The notes: generated by a model not told the origin, from the sequence alone. A stretch of DNA of 33,352 nt from CAYJAD01 sp964371225 (GCA_964371225.1 CAYJNA010000015.1:1-33352); one strand, 5' to 3'; positions 17,473 through 26,125 are shown, counted from the first letter of the stretch. Numbers and translations: made by a program.

Positions 17473-18408
17473 TTAGTTTTCTTCAGGTTGATATAATGCA
17501 CGCAGAATTTCTGCAGCGCCTTTGTCTAAAAGCGCAGCGGCAAGTTCTTTACCGGCCTTGGCAGCATCTTCTGCAGGGGCGGTAATGCTTTCACAAAGGA
17601 TATTGGTGCCGTCCACATGGGAAACTAAGCCTTTAAGAGTAAAGGTATTATCTGCATTTAATATGGCATGTCCAGCAATGGGTACTTGGCAGCCGCCTTC
17701 AAGGCCTGCTAAAAAAGCACGCTCTGCTGTGACGCATACACGAGTGCTTGTATGCTCTAAAAATTGCAAAGCTTCTAACACGTCAGGTCTATCGCTGCGG
17801 CATTCAATACCTAAGGAGCCTTGCCCCACAGCAGGGAGGAATTTTTCCACTTCCATGGAAAACATATGCGGTGCTTGTAGGCCAAGACGTTTTAATCCTG
17901 CGCCGGCAAGCATAATGGCATCATATTGTCCTTCCATAAGCTTGCGTAAGCGTGTATCCACATTGCCGCGTAAAGAAGAGATGCGTAAATCAGGGCGCAA
18001 TGCCAATAATTGTGCCTGACGACGTAAAGAAGATGTGCCCACATGGGCGCCTTGCGGTAAATCTTCAAGCGTAGCGTAGTGTACAGAAAGCAAAGCATCA
18101 TTGGGCATTTCGCGCTCTGGAATACAGCCAAGTACAAGGCCTTCAGGCAGTTCCATGGGAACATCCTTCATACTATGTACGGCAATGTCAGCGCGGTTAT
18201 CGAGTAGAGCTTCTTCTATTTCTTTTACAAAAAGCCCCTTACCGCCTACTTTTGCCAAAGGAACATCTAAAATAATGTCACCCTTGGTTTTAATGAGCAT
18301 AAGCTCCACTACAATGCCGGGATATTGCTTTTCAAGGCAAGCTTTAATGTAATTGGCCTGCCAAAGAGCCAGTTGACTACCACGGGTGGCTATGGTGCAT
18401 TTTTTCAT
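17473..18408 (-). CDS. hemC: Porphobilinogen deaminase (hydroxymethylbilane synthase)
   Basis: Joins four porphobilinogens into hydroxymethylbilane in tetrapyrrole synthesis, feeding siroheme, heme and cobalamin. The 311 residues match the family length. The N-terminus IATRGSQLALWQA, the active-site region VHSMKDVP and TSSLRRQAQL are canonical. C240 in LEGGCQVPIAG is the attachment site for the dipyrromethane cofactor (C242 in E. coli). The ribosome site AAGGAATAAAT precedes the ATG. It is flanked by an fmdB-like gene (30 nt before) and lonB-like (after) in one minus-strand run. Confidence 0.97.
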   Translation of the reverse strand: MKKCTIATRGSQLALWQANYIKACLEKQYPGIVVELMLIKTKGDIILDVPLAKVGGKGLFVKEIEEALLDNRADIAVHSMKDVPMELPEGLVLGCIPEREMPNDALLSVHYATLEDLPQGAHVGTSSLRRQAQLLALRPDLRISSLRGNVDTRLRKLMEGQYDAIMLAGAGLKRLGLQAPHMFSMEVEKFLPAVGQGSLGIECRSDRPDVLEALQFLEHTSTRVCVTAERAFLAGLEGGCQVPIAGHAILNADNTFTLKGLVSHVDGTNILCESITAPAEDAAKAGKELAAALLDKGAAEILRALYQPEEN

Positions 18409-18438
18409 ATTTATTCCTTAAAGGCTGTGCTTGAGTTT

Positions 18439-18675
18439 TTAGTGACATGTGGCGCAATTACCGCCGCTGCACCCGCCGCATTTACTGGAGCTTGATGAAG
18501 CTGATGTTGCCATGCTGCCGTCACCGGAAGCGCCGCCTCGATGTAAACAAGGGCGAGACATGAGTTTTTGGCAACGAGCCACACCGCAATGGGGGCAGTT
18601 AGGCAGTTCATCACCAAAAACCAATTCTTCAAATTCCTTATGACATTTATCACAGAAATATTCGTATATGGGCAT
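18439..18675 (-). CDS. FmdB-family zinc-ribbon protein with Ser/Cys-rich tail
   Basis: Small putative regulatory/zinc-ribbon protein of the FmdB (CxxC_CXXC_SSSS) family, 78 residues. The N-terminus MPIYEYFCDKCHKEFE and the second knuckle CPHC form the zinc site. The tail is a run of Ser followed by CGGCSGGNCATC. Function is not established; FmdB was first noted near formamidase genes. A ribosome site GGAG precedes the ATG. It lies between gmhA (21 nt) and hemC (30 nt). A paralogue is at 22396-22662. Confidence 0.9.
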   Translation of the reverse strand: MPIYEYFCDKCHKEFEELVFGDELPNCPHCGVARCQKLMSRPCLHRGGASGDGSMATSASSSSSKCGGCSGGNCATCH

Positions 18676-18696
18676 AATAACTCCAAAACAGTATTA

Positions 18697-19395
18697 TCAG
18701 GTCGTTGTAGTTTGTACTTTATCTAAAGCTAATTCGCTGATGTTTTCAAAAAGAAAATAATCCACAAGGTGGCACAGCATATGTCCTGTAGCAATATGTA
18801 GCTCTTGTACAAGAGGGGTAGATGCATGTGGTACGGGCAGCAAAATGTCACACAAGTGGGCCATTTGTCCAGTGTTAGCATGGCTTGTCTCAGGATTTAT
18901 TCTTTCTTTGCTTCCCACAAGTCCTATGGTGTGCATGCCTCGCTCCTTAGCTACACGCAAGGCAGCAAGGACGTTGGGGCTGGTGCCGGATGTGGAAATG
19001 CCAATAAGTACATCGCCTTCTTGCCCATGCGCTTGTACTTGTTTTGCAAAGACCTGTTCATAACCAAAGTCATTGCCAATGGAGGTGAGTATGGAAGTGT
19101 CTGTACTCAAAGCTATGGCAGGGAGGGGAGGTCTATCAATTATAAAACGATTGACCAGCTCTCCGGCTATATGTTGTGCGTCTGCAGCACTGCCACCATT
19201 GCCGCAGAGAAGTATTTTACCGCCCATGGCAAGAGAGGTGGCCATGAGGCGCGCCGCATCTTCTATGCGAGAGCCATAAAGTTCAAAATACATTGTGCGT
19301 AACTGTGCGCCTTGTTCTGCATAATCAGCCAGCATTTGTGCTGCTGTGTTTTGTTTTACACCATGAGCTGCAGAGGAAGAAGAATCTTTATGCAT
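18697..19395 (-). CDS. gmhA: Phosphoheptose isomerase (sedoheptulose-7-phosphate isomerase)
   Basis: Converts sedoheptulose 7-phosphate to D-glycero-D-manno-heptose 7-phosphate, the first step of the heptose used in the LPS inner core; this implies a Gram-negative envelope. A SIS domain carries the phosphate-binding GNGGSAADAQHIAGELVNRF and ISTSGTSPNV. The C-terminal QELHIATGHMLCHLVD supplies the His and Gln active-site or zinc residues. ATG at 19395 is chosen because AAGG lies 5 nt before it (232 aa, slightly longer than usual); the frame stays open to a TTG at 19431. It heads the minus-strand run fmdB-hemC-lonB-MFS. Confidence 0.9.
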   Translation of the reverse strand: MHKDSSSSAAHGVKQNTAAQMLADYAEQGAQLRTMYFELYGSRIEDAARLMATSLAMGGKILLCGNGGSAADAQHIAGELVNRFIIDRPPLPAIALSTDTSILTSIGNDFGYEQVFAKQVQAHGQEGDVLIGISTSGTSPNVLAALRVAKERGMHTIGLVGSKERINPETSHANTGQMAHLCDILLPVPHASTPLVQELHIATGHMLCHLVDYFLFENISELALDKVQTTTT

Positions 19396-19465
19396 GATAA
19401 CCTTCATTGCTAGAAAATAGAAATGTGGCAAAAGCGCCTAGCCGTATACAGACATGTAAAATCTT

Positions 19466-19494
19466 ATAGTAGTCTTTAGGTAGACTTCCCACAA
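19466..19494 (-). promoter_or_regulatory. Possible promoter for the gmhA-hemC-lonB run
   Basis: On the - strand TTGTGG (19494-19489) and TACTAT (19471-19466) are 17 nt apart, with a 5-bp inverted repeat AGTCT/AGACT between them. The hexamers are only partial matches. The rest of the 270-nt divergent region to gluQ shows no gene; a small hairpin AGGCAA/TTGCCT is present. Confidence 0.25.
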
Positions 19495-19665
19495 GCATAC
19501 ATGCTACATCGCGTAGAAACTTTATATAAGGCAAAAGGGCTTGCCTGACAAGATATGAGATTTTGGGGTGTTTTGTACGTCATTTTCTGTTTTATACCAT
19601 GTGGTAAATGGTGCTAGTGCGGGCTAAGGCTTGCTTAAGTTAAGGGCTTTAGGCTATGAAAAGGC

Positions 19666-20664
19666 ATGGAACATGTTTTAGCACACAGGGGAAGGCTTGC
19701 CCCCAGTCCTACGGGTTTTTTGCACTTGGGTAATGCTTGGTCCTTTTTATGGGCATGGTTATGGGCAAAATCTTCCTACCAACCGCAAGGAGAAATTTAC
19801 TTGCGCATGGAGGATATTGACCCGCAACGTTCTCGCACAGAATATGCCAATGCCATTGAGCATGATTTACGCTGGCTTGGTTTGCAATGGGACGGCGAAG
19901 TTTTATATCAAAGTTCGCGTCTTGCTGCCTATGAAAAAGCTTTGCACCATTTAGAAACACAAAAAACCCTTTATCCCTGTTATTGTACGCGTAAAGAGCT
20001 ACGTACCCTTGCAGGGGCGCCGCATGTGGATGATAGTGGCGCGCCGTATCCCGGCATATGTGCAGGGCTTACTTTAGAAGAAAGAGCACAAAAAGAAGCT
20101 TTAGGGCGCCGTGCTTCCTTACGTTTGCGTTGCGCTGCTTATGGGGAACAAGAAAGTCATGTACATGATGTGTTACGCGGAGTAAGTATCTACACATTGC
20201 AGGATATAGGTGGTGACTTTGCATTGCGCCGTTCGGACGGTGTACCGGCGTATCAATTGGCTGTGGTGGTAGATGATGCTGCGCAAGGTATAACGCATGT
20301 CTTGCGCGGTATGGATATTATGATTTCTACACCGCGGCAAATGCTTTTACAACGTCTTTTAGGATATGTCAGACCCACGTATGCGCATGTACCTTTATTA
20401 ATAGATACAGTGGGGGAACGTCTTGCCAAAAGACATGATTCTTTAAGTTTGCAAGCTTTGCGCGCGGCAGGGGTGAGTTCAGAGCGCATCATAGGGCTTT
20501 TGGCACATCTGGCAGGTTTTGCACAAGGAAGCCCTTTACGCCCTGTATATCTTGAAGAATTGCGAAGTAATTTTACTTTTGCCTCTGTTCCTCAATTGAG
20601 TAAAGCGCAGGATGTGGTGGTGAATGATGCGCATATACGTTTTTTATATGGTCAATGCGGATAA
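19666..20664 (+). CDS. gluQ: Glutamyl-Q tRNA(Asp) synthetase
   Basis: Truncated glutamyl-tRNA synthetase paralogue that attaches glutamate to queuosine in the anticodon of tRNA(Asp). At 332 residues it contains only the catalytic part of GltX and lacks the anticodon-binding domain, which separates it from a true GluRS. The HIGH motif is HLGN (20-23) in APSPTGFLHLGNAWSF, and the KMSKS loop is KRHDS (255-259). Zinc ligands C105, C107, Y128 and C132 lie in YPCYC and PYPGIC as in the E. coli enzyme. The start ATG has AAAAGG just upstream. It is followed by a 127-aa unknown gene. Confidence 0.93.
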   Translation: MEHVLAHRGRLAPSPTGFLHLGNAWSFLWAWLWAKSSYQPQGEIYLRMEDIDPQRSRTEYANAIEHDLRWLGLQWDGEVLYQSSRLAAYEKALHHLETQKTLYPCYCTRKELRTLAGAPHVDDSGAPYPGICAGLTLEERAQKEALGRRASLRLRCAAYGEQESHVHDVLRGVSIYTLQDIGGDFALRRSDGVPAYQLAVVVDDAAQGITHVLRGMDIMISTPRQMLLQRLLGYVRPTYAHVPLLIDTVGERLAKRHDSLSLQALRAAGVSSERIIGLLAHLAGFAQGSPLRPVYLEELRSNFTFASVPQLSKAQDVVVNDAHIRFLYGQCG

Positions 20665-20751
20665 AAAGGGCATTTCGCACTTGTCAGCCAAGGTTCTTTG
20701 TTCTAATATCCCCACGTTACTTTCACCATTTAACAAGGATACGACAAAGCC

Positions 20752-21135
20752 ATGACAGATAAAGCACATATTCTTACGCAGGAAATGTTAGATAATCTTT
20801 TGCCTCTGGAGCGTAGTGATGCTTTTTTTGAGGCTCTTTATGGTGACGCAGATGATGGTGCCTATGATATTAAATTAAGCTTGCGCGAAGTGACAGATGT
20901 ACACGTAGTGTTGGCTTTTGAATTGCACCAACGCCCTGAAAAATGTCTCGTATGTAGTTTAACGTATGGCTTACCTCAGGTATTTCAACGCCATCCTCTT
21001 ATCAATACGGCCGGCATGGCACAAGAAATTGCCACAGCACTTGGCTGGGACAGCGCTGCCATAAAATGGGAACTTGGGCGCACTGAAGAACACGGTGCAG
21101 CTTTGCATAGCATTGCTTTTACCATTTCTAGGTAA
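20752..21135 (+). CDS. Unknown small cytoplasmic protein, 127 aa
   Basis: No family recognised with confidence. It is an acidic protein without signal peptide or membrane span. Visible landmarks are PLERSDAFFEALYGDADDGAYDI near the N-terminus (residues about 18-40), a beta-rich middle (VHVVLAFELHQRPEKCLVC) and a GLPQVFQRHP motif. It lies 87 nt downstream of gluQ on the same strand and its ribosome site is AAGGAT. A terminator follows. Coding quality (a consistent frame with ribosome site and terminator) supports a real gene; the role is open. Confidence 0.75.
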   Translation: MTDKAHILTQEMLDNLLPLERSDAFFEALYGDADDGAYDIKLSLREVTDVHVVLAFELHQRPEKCLVCSLTYGLPQVFQRHPLINTAGMAQEIATALGWDSAAIKWELGRTEEHGAALHSIAFTISR

Positions 21136-21153
21136 GTATTACTACTTTTTGGG

Positions 21154-21191
21154 GGAAGCTTCTAACAGATGGTTATGAAGCTTCCTTTTTT
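21154..21191 (+). terminator. Rho-independent terminator after gluQ and the 127-aa gene
   Basis: GGAAGCTTC (21154-21162) pairs with GAAGCTTCC (21177-21185), loop of 14 nt, followed by six T. It overlaps the end of the convergent ybaK gene by two bases. Confidence 0.85.
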
Positions 21192-21684
21192 AGAAAGTGT
21201 TTTTAAGCAAATCTGCAAAAGTACCTTGTACTGCGCGTAAAAGATCTTCAGGTTTAAGATATATTTGCACGCCGCGTTGCCCTGCATTGATATAAATATG
21301 CTCTTCTAAAATGGCATTTTCATCAATAAAAACGGGATAATTTTTTTTCGCTGCCAAAGGTGAACAGCCGCCGCGTATATAGCCGGTGAGAGGCTGTACT
21401 TCCTTGAGAGCCACCATGGTAACACTTTTGTTCCCCGTGACCTTGGCAGCTTTTTTCAAGTCCAATTCTCCATTGGCCATGATGCAGGTCATAAAAACCC
21501 CATTTTTGTCACCGCGTGCCACCAAGGTTTTATACACTTTTTCTGGCGGTACGCCCAATTTTTGTGCGCTTAGCACAGCGCAAATATTTTGCGCATCTAT
21601 CTCTACAGTATGTAAGGTATACGGCACGCCTAAAGTATCTAAAAGACGTGCCGCGTTGGTTTTAGAAGGGGATGCTGAAGACAT
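21190..21684 (-). CDS. ybaK: YbaK/EbsC-type aminoacyl-tRNA deacylase
   Basis: Trans-editing enzyme related to Cys-tRNA(Pro) deacylase YbaK, which hydrolyses mischarged tRNA(Pro) in the cytoplasm. The 164 residues match the family length. The catalytic Lys is K52 in KVYKTLVARGD, and GYIRGGCSPLAAKK contains the conserved glycine-rich loop and GCSP segment. INAGQRGVQIYLKPEDL completes the fold. It starts 18 nt after the pfpI-like gene in a two-gene minus-strand operon. The ribosome site is weak (AAAG). The exact tRNA substrate is inferred from the family only. Confidence 0.93.
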   Translation of the reverse strand: MSSASPSKTNAARLLDTLGVPYTLHTVEIDAQNICAVLSAQKLGVPPEKVYKTLVARGDKNGVFMTCIMANGELDLKKAAKVTGNKSVTMVALKEVQPLTGYIRGGCSPLAAKKNYPVFIDENAILEEHIYINAGQRGVQIYLKPEDLLRAVQGTFADLLKNTF

Positions 21685-21702
21685 GTTTTCTTTAAAGCGT
21701 CA

Positions 21703-22287
21703 TTAGATAGTAATGCTGGCGCCTAAGAGCTTCACAAAGGCAGCAATCCACTCGGGATGTGCTGGCCAAGCCGGAGCTGTGACGATGTTTTGATCCACAA
21801 CCACATTGTTAAAAGTAGCATTGATGGGCACCCATGTACCGCCGCATATTTCTACATCGCATTGTAATGCAGGGTAGGCAGTGCTTTTTTTCCCTTGTAA
21901 AACGCCGGAAGGTACAAGTACTTGTGGGCCGTGGCAAATGGCAGCAATGGGTTTATTGTCGGCGTTAAATTCGCGCACAATATCCAACACACGGGCATTG
22001 AGGCGTAAATACTCAGGAGCACGACCACCTGGAACCACAAGGCCTACATAATCTTTGGTATTTACTTTTTCAAAGTCATAGTTGATGGCAAAGTTGTGCC
22101 CCACTTTTTCTGTATAGGTTTGGAAACCTTCAAAATCATGGATGGCAGTTTTAATGGTATCGCCAGCTTTTTTTTCTGGGCAAACGGCGTGTACTTCATA
22201 GCCAAGCATTTGTAACATTTGAAAAGGTACCATGATTTCATAGTCTTCTACAAAATCTCCGCCTAATATTAAAATTTTCTTGCTCAT
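21703..22287 (-). CDS. DJ-1/PfpI-family protein
   Basis: Class I glutamine-amidotransferase-like DJ-1/PfpI protein, 194 residues. Members are reported as proteases, glyoxalases/deglycases or chaperones. The nucleophile-elbow Cys is C118 in AAICHGPQVL with H119 next to it, and the helper Glu is E15 in VEDYE. The start at 22287 has AGGA before the ATG and gives the family length; the frame stays open for 65 more codons upstream, but that stretch has no domain homology that I can see and overlaps the divergent promoter region. ybaK follows 18 nt later. Confidence 0.9.
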   Translation of the reverse strand: MSKKILILGGDFVEDYEIMVPFQMLQMLGYEVHAVCPEKKAGDTIKTAIHDFEGFQTYTEKVGHNFAINYDFEKVNTKDYVGLVVPGGRAPEYLRLNARVLDIVREFNADNKPIAAICHGPQVLVPSGVLQGKKSTAYPALQCDVEICGGTWVPINATFNNVVVDQNIVTAPAWPAHPEWIAAFVKLLGASITI

Positions 22288-22395
22288 TTTTTTTCCTGTT
22301 TTTATGAGGTTTACAATAAGATTATACTTGCCAAGACTGTAATGCAACCGTATATTAAGCATACCTATAGGGACGTTTTTTGCAAAGGATATTTT

Positions 22396-22662
22396 ATGCC
22401 CATTTATGATTTTACCTGTGATGATTGCCAAAAAGATTTTGAAGATATTGTTATTCAATCTGAAATGCCTGATTGCCCCCATTGTGGCGGGAAAAATGTA
22501 AACAGAAAAGTTTCTGCACCAAGTCCATTAAAATCCAGAGCTTTTCCTTTTAAGCTTGGCCCTGTACACGCTGGTGTAAAAATGGCGGCACAGCATGGCT
22601 CTGCTTGTCCTAAGGCTGGCGGCTGTGGCAGCAGCAGCGGCGGTAGCGGTGGTTTTTCCTGA
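22396..22662 (+). CDS. FmdB-family zinc-ribbon protein, second copy
   Basis: 88-residue FmdB-type protein. MPIYDFTCDDCQKDFE and CPHC make the zinc ribbon. The tail is Gly/Ser-rich with CPKAGGCG. It resembles the protein at 18439-18675 in the first ~30 residues but not in the middle, so the two are old paralogues. ATG at 22396 is preferred for AAAGGA 6 nt upstream; the frame extends back to 22342 without a ribosome site. It diverges from the pfpI-like gene with 108 nt between the starts. Function unknown. Confidence 0.88.
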   Translation: MPIYDFTCDDCQKDFEDIVIQSEMPDCPHCGGKNVNRKVSAPSPLKSRAFPFKLGPVHAGVKMAAQHGSACPKAGGCGSSSGGSGGFS

Positions 22663-22667
22663 GCTAC

Positions 22668-22699
22668 ATAAATAAACTCGTGTAGTTTATTTATTTTTT
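22668..22699 (+). terminator. Rho-independent terminator of the second fmdB-like gene
   Basis: ATAAATAAACT (22668-22678) pairs with AGTTTATTTAT (22684-22694) around CGTGT, then a T-run. The stem is AT-rich but perfect over 11 bp. Confidence 0.8.
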
Positions 22700-22767
22700 A
22701 CTGAAGTTTGCTTTTTTTCTTAAACTCATTGTATGCAGATTATACGCAGCCCCCGAGGAGGCAGTAA

Positions 22768-23649
22768 ATGTTACGGAGTATGACAGGCTTTGGCCGTTGT
22801 CTTGTTGAAGATGCTGACTTCGTACAGCAATGGGAAGTACGTAGCGTTAACGGAAAACATTTAGATATTCGTTGGCATTTACCAAATGCTTTGCGGAGTT
22901 TACAAGCTCGCCTAGAAAAATGTACAAGACAATATGCTTTGCGTGGTCGCGTTGATATTAGCCTTGTATTACAATATGGGGCACAAGCTCAAAGAAATGT
23001 ACATTTTGATGCGCCGCAAGCTTCGGCCATGCTAGATGCTTTGCATGATCTTGCAAGTCAAAGGCAAGAAAATTTTGTGCCGGATTATAATGCCTTTTTG
23101 TCCATGCCTGCTTTGTGGGCGGGGACAGAAGATACACAAGAAGAACATTTGGCAGATCGTCTTGAAGAAGGCTTGTGTGTTGCTTTAGAAGACTGGAACC
23201 AATCTCGTAGTACTGAGGGCAGTGCTCTTGCGCTTGATTTACATTCTCGTCTTTTACGCATGGAAGCTTGGGCTGATATTATCGAAGAGCGTATTCCCAG
23301 CATTAAAGAGGAACGCCTTGTCATTGTACGTGAACGTGTTTCTGATATATTGGCACAGTATGACGTAGAACTTGATGAAGGACGTTTTTTACAAGAAGTA
23401 ACGTTACTTGGCGATAAGCTGGATGTCAGTGAAGAAGTGACTCGCTTGCGTACGCATTTCCAACGTTTTAGCGAACTGTTGCAACAAGGCAAAGATGTAG
23501 GGCGTAAGCTTGACTTTACTTTGCAAGAATGTTTTCGAGAAATTAACACTTGTGGTAATAAAATTCCCGATGTGCAGCTCTCACGCTTGGTAGTTGATTT
23601 AAAAAACGAATTAGAAAAATGCCGCGAACAAGCGCAAAATATTGAATAA
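22768..23649 (+). CDS. YicC-family endoribonuclease
   Basis: YicC-family protein, 293 residues, the normal family length; members have endoribonuclease activity. The N-terminus MLRSMTGFGR and the C-terminal KLDFTLQECFREINTCGNK (about 251-269) are the two family hallmarks, followed by VDLKNELEKCREQAQNIE. A strong ribosome site (GAGGAGG) lies before the ATG. It leads the run remA-gmk-pyrF, a common bacterial order of yicC, DUF370/remA and gmk. A weak promoter (TTGCTT 22708-22713, TATGCA 22732-22737, 18-nt spacer) may lie upstream. Confidence 0.95.
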   Translation: MLRSMTGFGRCLVEDADFVQQWEVRSVNGKHLDIRWHLPNALRSLQARLEKCTRQYALRGRVDISLVLQYGAQAQRNVHFDAPQASAMLDALHDLASQRQENFVPDYNAFLSMPALWAGTEDTQEEHLADRLEEGLCVALEDWNQSRSTEGSALALDLHSRLLRMEAWADIIEERIPSIKEERLVIVRERVSDILAQYDVELDEGRFLQEVTLLGDKLDVSEEVTRLRTHFQRFSELLQQGKDVGRKLDFTLQECFREINTCGNKIPDVQLSRLVVDLKNELEKCREQAQNIE

Positions 23650-23655
23650 AAGTAT

Positions 23656-23922
23656 ATGCAAGCACAGCGTCTTATAAACCTTGGCTTTAATAATTTCGTG
23701 GTGGCTTCTCGAGTGGTTTCCATTGTAAATCCCTCTTCTTCCCCCATGAAAAGGCTTAGGGAAGATGCTAAAGCTGCGGGGCGTTTGCTTGACGCCACAC
23801 AGGGAAGAAAGACACGTTCTATCCTTATTACAGACTCAAACCATGTGATACTTTCTGCTATTCAGCCCGAAACCATTAGTCAAAGGTTTTGGCAAGAAGC
23901 GGATTTGGCTACAGATACTTAG
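23656..23922 (+). CDS. RemA/DUF370-family protein
   Basis: Small DUF370 protein of 88 residues, homologous to RemA, a DNA-binding activator of matrix genes in Bacillus subtilis. LINLGFNNFVVASRVVSIVNP at the N-terminus (about 6-26) and the SILITDSNHVILSAIQPETI stretch are characteristic. Outside Firmicutes its role is unknown, and its constant position between yicC and gmk may reflect a housekeeping task. It lies 6 nt after yicC and 23 nt before gmk. Confidence 0.93.
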   Translation: MQAQRLINLGFNNFVVASRVVSIVNPSSSPMKRLREDAKAAGRLLDATQGRKTRSILITDSNHVILSAIQPETISQRFWQEADLATDT

Positions 23923-23945
23923 ATTTCAGTTAGAGGAGTTTTACT

Positions 23946-24575
23946 ATGACTGCAACACGTAAAGGTACAGTACTTGTTGTTTGTGCCCCTTCTGGCGCAG
24001 GAAAAACAACACTTATTAAGCGTCTACGTGAAGAATTTCCTAATTTTGGTTTTTCTATTTCGTACACGACTCGCGCCCCGCGTGAAGGCGAAGTTCATGG
24101 TGTTGACTACAATTTTGTTAGCGTCAATGAATTCAAAGAAAAAAGAGATGCAGGCTTTTTTGCTGAACATGCTAAAGTGCATGGAAATAGTTATGGAACT
24201 CCGCTACAAGCTTCGAGAGCTATGTTAGAGGCTGGACAAGATCTTATTTTTGATGTGGATGTGCAGGGAGCAGCGCAATTACGCCTTACCATTCCTTCAG
24301 CTGTTTACCTATTCATCCTACCTCCTTCTGTGAAAGAGTTACGCCGCCGTTTGCAAGAACGTGGAAGTGATTCCACAGATCAAATTTCACAGCGTACAGC
24401 TAATGCCTTATATGAAATAGAAGAAGCTTGTAAGTTTGACTATCTTATAGTGAATGATGCTTTAGATGTGGCGTATGACCAAATGCGTGCTGTGTACATG
24501 GCGGCTACTTTGCGTTCAGAGCAAAATATGCGCATTCTTGAAGAACTTATACGCGAACATAGGGATGAACAATAA
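23946..24575 (+). CDS. gmk: Guanylate kinase
   Basis: Phosphorylates GMP to GDP with ATP. The 209 residues include the P-loop APSGAGKT (14-21), the GMP-binding SYTTRAPREGEVHGVDYNFV and DVDVQGAAQLR. Length and order match bacterial Gmk. The ribosome site is GAGGAG. Its stop codon shares one base with the pyrF start (TAATG), so translation of the two is coupled. Confidence 0.97.
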   Translation: MTATRKGTVLVVCAPSGAGKTTLIKRLREEFPNFGFSISYTTRAPREGEVHGVDYNFVSVNEFKEKRDAGFFAEHAKVHGNSYGTPLQASRAMLEAGQDLIFDVDVQGAAQLRLTIPSAVYLFILPPSVKELRRRLQERGSDSTDQISQRTANALYEIEEACKFDYLIVNDALDVAYDQMRAVYMAATLRSEQNMRILEELIREHRDEQ

Positions 24576-25288
24576 TGGCACAAGCAGAGCTTATAGTAGC
24601 TCTTGACACACAAGATGTGCAAGAAGCTCTTACTTTAGCAAAAAGTATACAGCACGTGGTTCCTTGGGTTAAAGTAGGACTTGAACTGTTTGTACAAGGT
24701 GGGCCAGAAATTATTAGTAAGCTGAAAAGCTTAGGCTTTAAAGTGTTTCTAGATTTGAAAATGTACGATATTCCCAATACCGTGCATGGTGGCGTGCTTT
24801 CTGCTTGTAAAATGGGTGTGGATTTGCTGACCATTCACACACAAGGTGGAGAGCGTATGGCGCAAGCTGCCATGAATGCTGCTTCAGAATATGCTGCCAC
24901 ACAAGGTGCTGATTATGTGCGTCCCCTTGTTTTTGGTGTGACGGTGCTTACAAGTATGGCACAAGGGGAATTGCCTCTTTCAGATGCACCGGTGGACACA
25001 TTGGTTCTTTCTTTGGCTGAAAATGCACAAAGATGGGGGCTTGATGGGGTGGTATGCTCTGGGCATGAAGTCCAAGCTATTCAAGAGCCTTGTGGTAAAA
25101 ATTTTCTTTGTCTTACGCCCGGTATTCGGCCTCAAAGTGGCAGTAGTGACGATCAACGCCGCACCATGACACCGGCACAAGCCGTGCAAAACGGTGCACG
25201 CTTTCTTGTGGTGGGGCGCCCCATAACCAGAGCACAAGATGTTAAAAAAGCAGCACAAGATATAATTAATGAAATGCAAGAAGCATAA
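24575..25288 (+). CDS. pyrF: Orotidine 5'-phosphate decarboxylase
   Basis: Last step of UMP synthesis, decarboxylating OMP. It has 237 residues in a TIM-barrel fold. The catalytic tetrad region FLDLKMYDIPNT gives D60, K62 and D65, with substrate contacts at D11 (VALD) and K33. TPGIRPQ and VGRPITRA near the C-terminus bind phosphate. This pairs a pyrimidine gene with gmk in a nucleotide operon; the start overlaps the gmk stop by one base. Confidence 0.97.
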   Translation: MAQAELIVALDTQDVQEALTLAKSIQHVVPWVKVGLELFVQGGPEIISKLKSLGFKVFLDLKMYDIPNTVHGGVLSACKMGVDLLTIHTQGGERMAQAAMNAASEYAATQGADYVRPLVFGVTVLTSMAQGELPLSDAPVDTLVLSLAENAQRWGLDGVVCSGHEVQAIQEPCGKNFLCLTPGIRPQSGSSDDQRRTMTPAQAVQNGARFLVVGRPITRAQDVKKAAQDIINEMQEA

Positions 25289-25316
25289 TATTGACCATTT
25301 ACAGTGAGGATATATC

Positions 25317-26102
25317 ATGTCATCTCTTCGACGCGACCCTAATTACGTAAAAGGTGTTTTTTCTACTCAAGAAATCAGACGTATTGGTACAGGTACCACT
25401 TCAAGAAAAACTGTACAAAAAAGTTACTGGTTTGTTGAAAGCTTAGAAGACGGCTCTTTAGAATGCCAACCTTTAAATAGCAATCTTATACCAACAGGTG
25501 CTAAACGTATTATTACGCGTGATGAGCTCATGTCTAAATATGCTCCTGAGCCAGAGTTTTATATGAGCTCTGTATTCCCTAAAATGCAAGAGTTACAGCA
25601 AGCCATTGATACAGGGGATGAATGTCGTAAAAATGGAGAAAATTTTTCTGCTGAGCTTGGTTATGGTACGGCTCTTGATATTGACATTGATAATATTCGC
25701 GCAAATTTTGGCATTGGTATTACCTATTTAGAGCGTGGTGAAGGGGATAAAGCTAAAAATATTTTTGAAAGACTTTTGAAGCTTGATGGAACTTTTGAAA
25801 AAACGCATAAGCATCTTTTTAATGAATTTGGTATTTCATTGCGAAAAAATGCCATGTTTACAGAATCGTTAGATTATTATCAAAAAGCCATGGAACTTAC
25901 AGAAGCTGATGAAAATTTGTATTTTAATTTAGCACGTGTGTATTTAGAAATGAAAAACTATGGCAACTGCATTGAATACCTATTAAAAGCTTTAGAACTT
26001 GCACCTACACATGAAACCGGTTTAAAATTTTTAGAATGGATGCAGCGTAAAAAACTTGTACCCGCTGAATATGAAACTAAAGTAGCTCAATTTAACTTAT
26101 AA
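25317..26102 (+). CDS. Tetratricopeptide-repeat protein, 261 aa
   Basis: No catalytic domain was found. The N-terminal ~85 residues are unfamiliar (SLRRDPNYVKGVFSTQEIRRIGTG has a basic, possibly nucleic-acid-binding look). The C-terminal part (about 115-245) holds about four TPR-like helical pairs, for example IRANFGIGITYLERGEGDKA, FNEFGISLRKNAMFTESLDY and LYFNLARVYLEMKNYGNCIE, suggesting a protein-interaction scaffold. No signal peptide. It lies between pyrF (28 nt) and recJ (23 nt) on one transcript. The place next to recJ hints at a housekeeping role, but none can be named. Confidence 0.85.
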   Translation: MSSLRRDPNYVKGVFSTQEIRRIGTGTTSRKTVQKSYWFVESLEDGSLECQPLNSNLIPTGAKRIITRDELMSKYAPEPEFYMSSVFPKMQELQQAIDTGDECRKNGENFSAELGYGTALDIDIDNIRANFGIGITYLERGEGDKAKNIFERLLKLDGTFEKTHKHLFNEFGISLRKNAMFTESLDYYQKAMELTEADENLYFNLARVYLEMKNYGNCIEYLLKALELAPTHETGLKFLEWMQRKKLVPAEYETKVAQFNL

Positions 26103-26125
26103 TTTATAAGGGGTTTTGGTTCGTT

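Noticed and set aside
19666..20664. Full glutamyl-tRNA synthetase (GltX)
   Set aside because: Only 332 residues, no anticodon-binding domain, and zinc ligands placed as in GluQ.
22288..22482. N-terminal extension of the PfpI-like protein
   Set aside because: The extra 65 residues are low-complexity AT-rich translation, and the shorter start has a ribosome site and family length.
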